Assembly: GCA_020086605.1 (NCBI GenBank)
Contig: JACBWW010000023.1
Location: 766,225-830,224, forward strand
Source: Lanius collurio
Taxonomy: Eukaryota; Chordata; Aves; Passeriformes; Laniidae
Direction of reading: 5' to 3'
Length of the DNA: 64,000 bases
Shown: in pieces, positions 62,701-64,000 of the stretch
Numbering within the stretch: the stretch's first letter is position 1
How the letters are laid out: each line of letters opens with the position of its first letter
Program-made: the position numbers and the translations under genes
Notes under the pieces: model-generated
Databases searched by the model: none
The model's input: only the letters and a program-made list of their open reading frames with translations
What the model was told of the DNA's origin: nothing

Positions 62701-64000
62701 GAACAGGTTATAAATTCTTGTTAAAATTATGCTGTTGTTATTATGAAAATGGTGCATCATGACCTTGTGATGCAGGAAAAACTGTGCCATTAAGTGAGAA
62801 GAACAAAGCTTTGCTGTGGGGAGAAATCAAGTTTTGTGAAGGATCAGCCAAGGTTGAAGTGGTACAACTGCAGGAGAGCTAAGAGATGAAATCCAGAACT
62901 GGATTATTAGCATCTTTTTCCTCACTCTTCAAGTCTCTCCTCATACAGAAAATGAAGAATTTTGCTCCCAAATCATGATCATATGTTCTTTCAGAAGCAG
63001 CCTCCTCCTCAAAGTGATCCCAGAAATGAAGGAACTGGTGACTACACACAAATGTTTCTGATCTGTGAGGTTTTATACACCCAGTGTCAAAGGCAAGATT
63101 TTAAGATTTAGAAAGTGGAACCAAGGTTAAGTCTGGGATTTTGAGACCTAAAGAACTTAAGCTTTAAAGTTCTATTGAAGCAAATTGATTCAGTTTAATT
63201 CAATTTAATGATAATATTAAAAGGATCCCTTTTAAATTTTTTTAACAAACAAAACAAATTTTGTTTTATCTGAAACTTGTTGTATCTCCTTTAAGTCCTC
63301 TGACCATTTCACCATTTCAGTCCTTCAGATATTCCTTACTTTTGCACTACACCTTGACTTTGCAGCCTTCAACCATGATTTCATGTTTATCCATATGGTT
63401 TGTTCTTCCCTCTTAAAATCACCTAACAAAAATGTGGAAATCACCAGGAGAAAACTGATTATTCAAAGTCTACCAGCTGCACCCACCTTGGCTTCAAGTC
63501 ACACTCAGTGCCTTACAGTGTACAAAGGACAGGACCAAAACCATACTGATTTAAATTTACTTTGCCTTAACATAATCAACAAAAAGAAGTTTAAATGCTA
63601 TGAAAATCCAAGCCTGGTTCTTTTTAAAATTCTATTTTCAGCCAAAAAAGACAGCCACTGGGAAAAATTCAGTCACTGATGAAGTTCTGTAGTCTCATTT
63701 TATTCACTGCCTTCAAAAGTTTTAATAAAGTTGTAGTTATCACAAACATTTGCCCCCATAGAGACTTTTCTGCTTTGAAAATCACCAAAGTGCTCCCAGG
63801 CTGACTCTTATCCTGGTATTTCATATAAACATACAAAGTGCAATCTGTGACACAGAACCAAGGGTCATTCAGAGGTCTCGTGCCATATTGAACTAATTAC
63901 AAAAAAATTGGCAAGAAAGTAACACATGAAAGTTTTATATGTTTCAGAGGTACCTTCTGCAGAACACTCAGAAAGAGTCCAAATGAACAACAACACAAAA
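59747..64000. other. Non-coding stretch to the window end
   Basis: No gene supported. A short (TA)n tract lies at about 61331-61343, and small palindromes occur at 62014-62031 (ACTACAT...ATGTAGT) and near 63252-63268 (AAAACAA...TTGTTTT). The 112-codon minus-strand frame at 60478-60816 is unrecognised and could be chance. Confidence 0.5.

Noticed and set aside
1..64000. CRISPR arrays, insertion sequences, operons, phage or retroviral genes
   Set aside because: No regularly spaced repeats, no prokaryotic gene density, and no reverse transcriptase, gag or env-like frames are present.

Overview
This window reads as AT-rich, non-coding nuclear DNA from a vertebrate. The best single clue to the organism is one short interspersed element (SINE) on the minus strand at about 23937-24073. 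It has a 74-nt tRNA-Ile-like head fused to a CR1 LINE tail. That architecture is the one known from passerine birds (TguSINE1-type), so a songbird or other passerine is the most likely source. Sparse recent repeats, very old SINE/LINE/MITE-like scraps, and short CpG-rich patches in AT-rich DNA also fit a bird genome. I cannot name the species or chromosome. No protein-coding gene can be supported. The longest open frames (178 codons at 6644-7180 minus and 43267-43803 minus, 176 at 24809-25339 plus) show no recognisable domain, repeat or exon structure, and open frames of this kind occur on both strands throughout, as expected by chance. The window is therefore a gene desert or the inside of a very long intron. 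LAYOUT. 1-10 kb: plain AT-rich DNA with a conserved-looking homeobox-site-rich block (2861-3320), a small GGGACA repeat (5409-5438), a probable ancient palindromic repeat (6681-6775), and a 26-bp A tract with a GA microsatellite (6785-6852). 10-20 kb: a CpG-retaining block with a 21-codon ORF (10130-10270), a 44-bp tandem duplication (12338-12425), a MIR-like fragment (13473-13545), and a possible enhancer with two facing RUNX-type sites and an E-box palindrome (14029-14114). 20-30 kb: CpG-rich patches (21040-21190 and 28200-28570), an octamer-containing block (21900-22130), a second MIR-like fragment, and the tRNA-Ile/CR1 SINE. 30-40 kb: old repeat scraps, then a run of conserved-looking blocks. 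The strongest (38700-39180) contains a 36-nt segment with good splice signals at both ends, a candidate microexon. 40-64 kb: mostly featureless AT-rich DNA with two ancient L3/L2-like LINE tails (49930-50060, 53188-53260), conserved-looking blocks at 51700-52270 and 56580-56830, and a 14-bp-arm hairpin (59704-59746). HOW IT MAY WORK. With no supported genes there is no pathway to reconstruct. My reading is a regulatory landscape: several conserved-looking blocks with POU octamer, homeobox, RUNX and E-box motifs, spaced through old neutral sequence, possibly serving a developmental gene outside the window. That reading is inference; alignment to other bird genomes and RNA data would test it.
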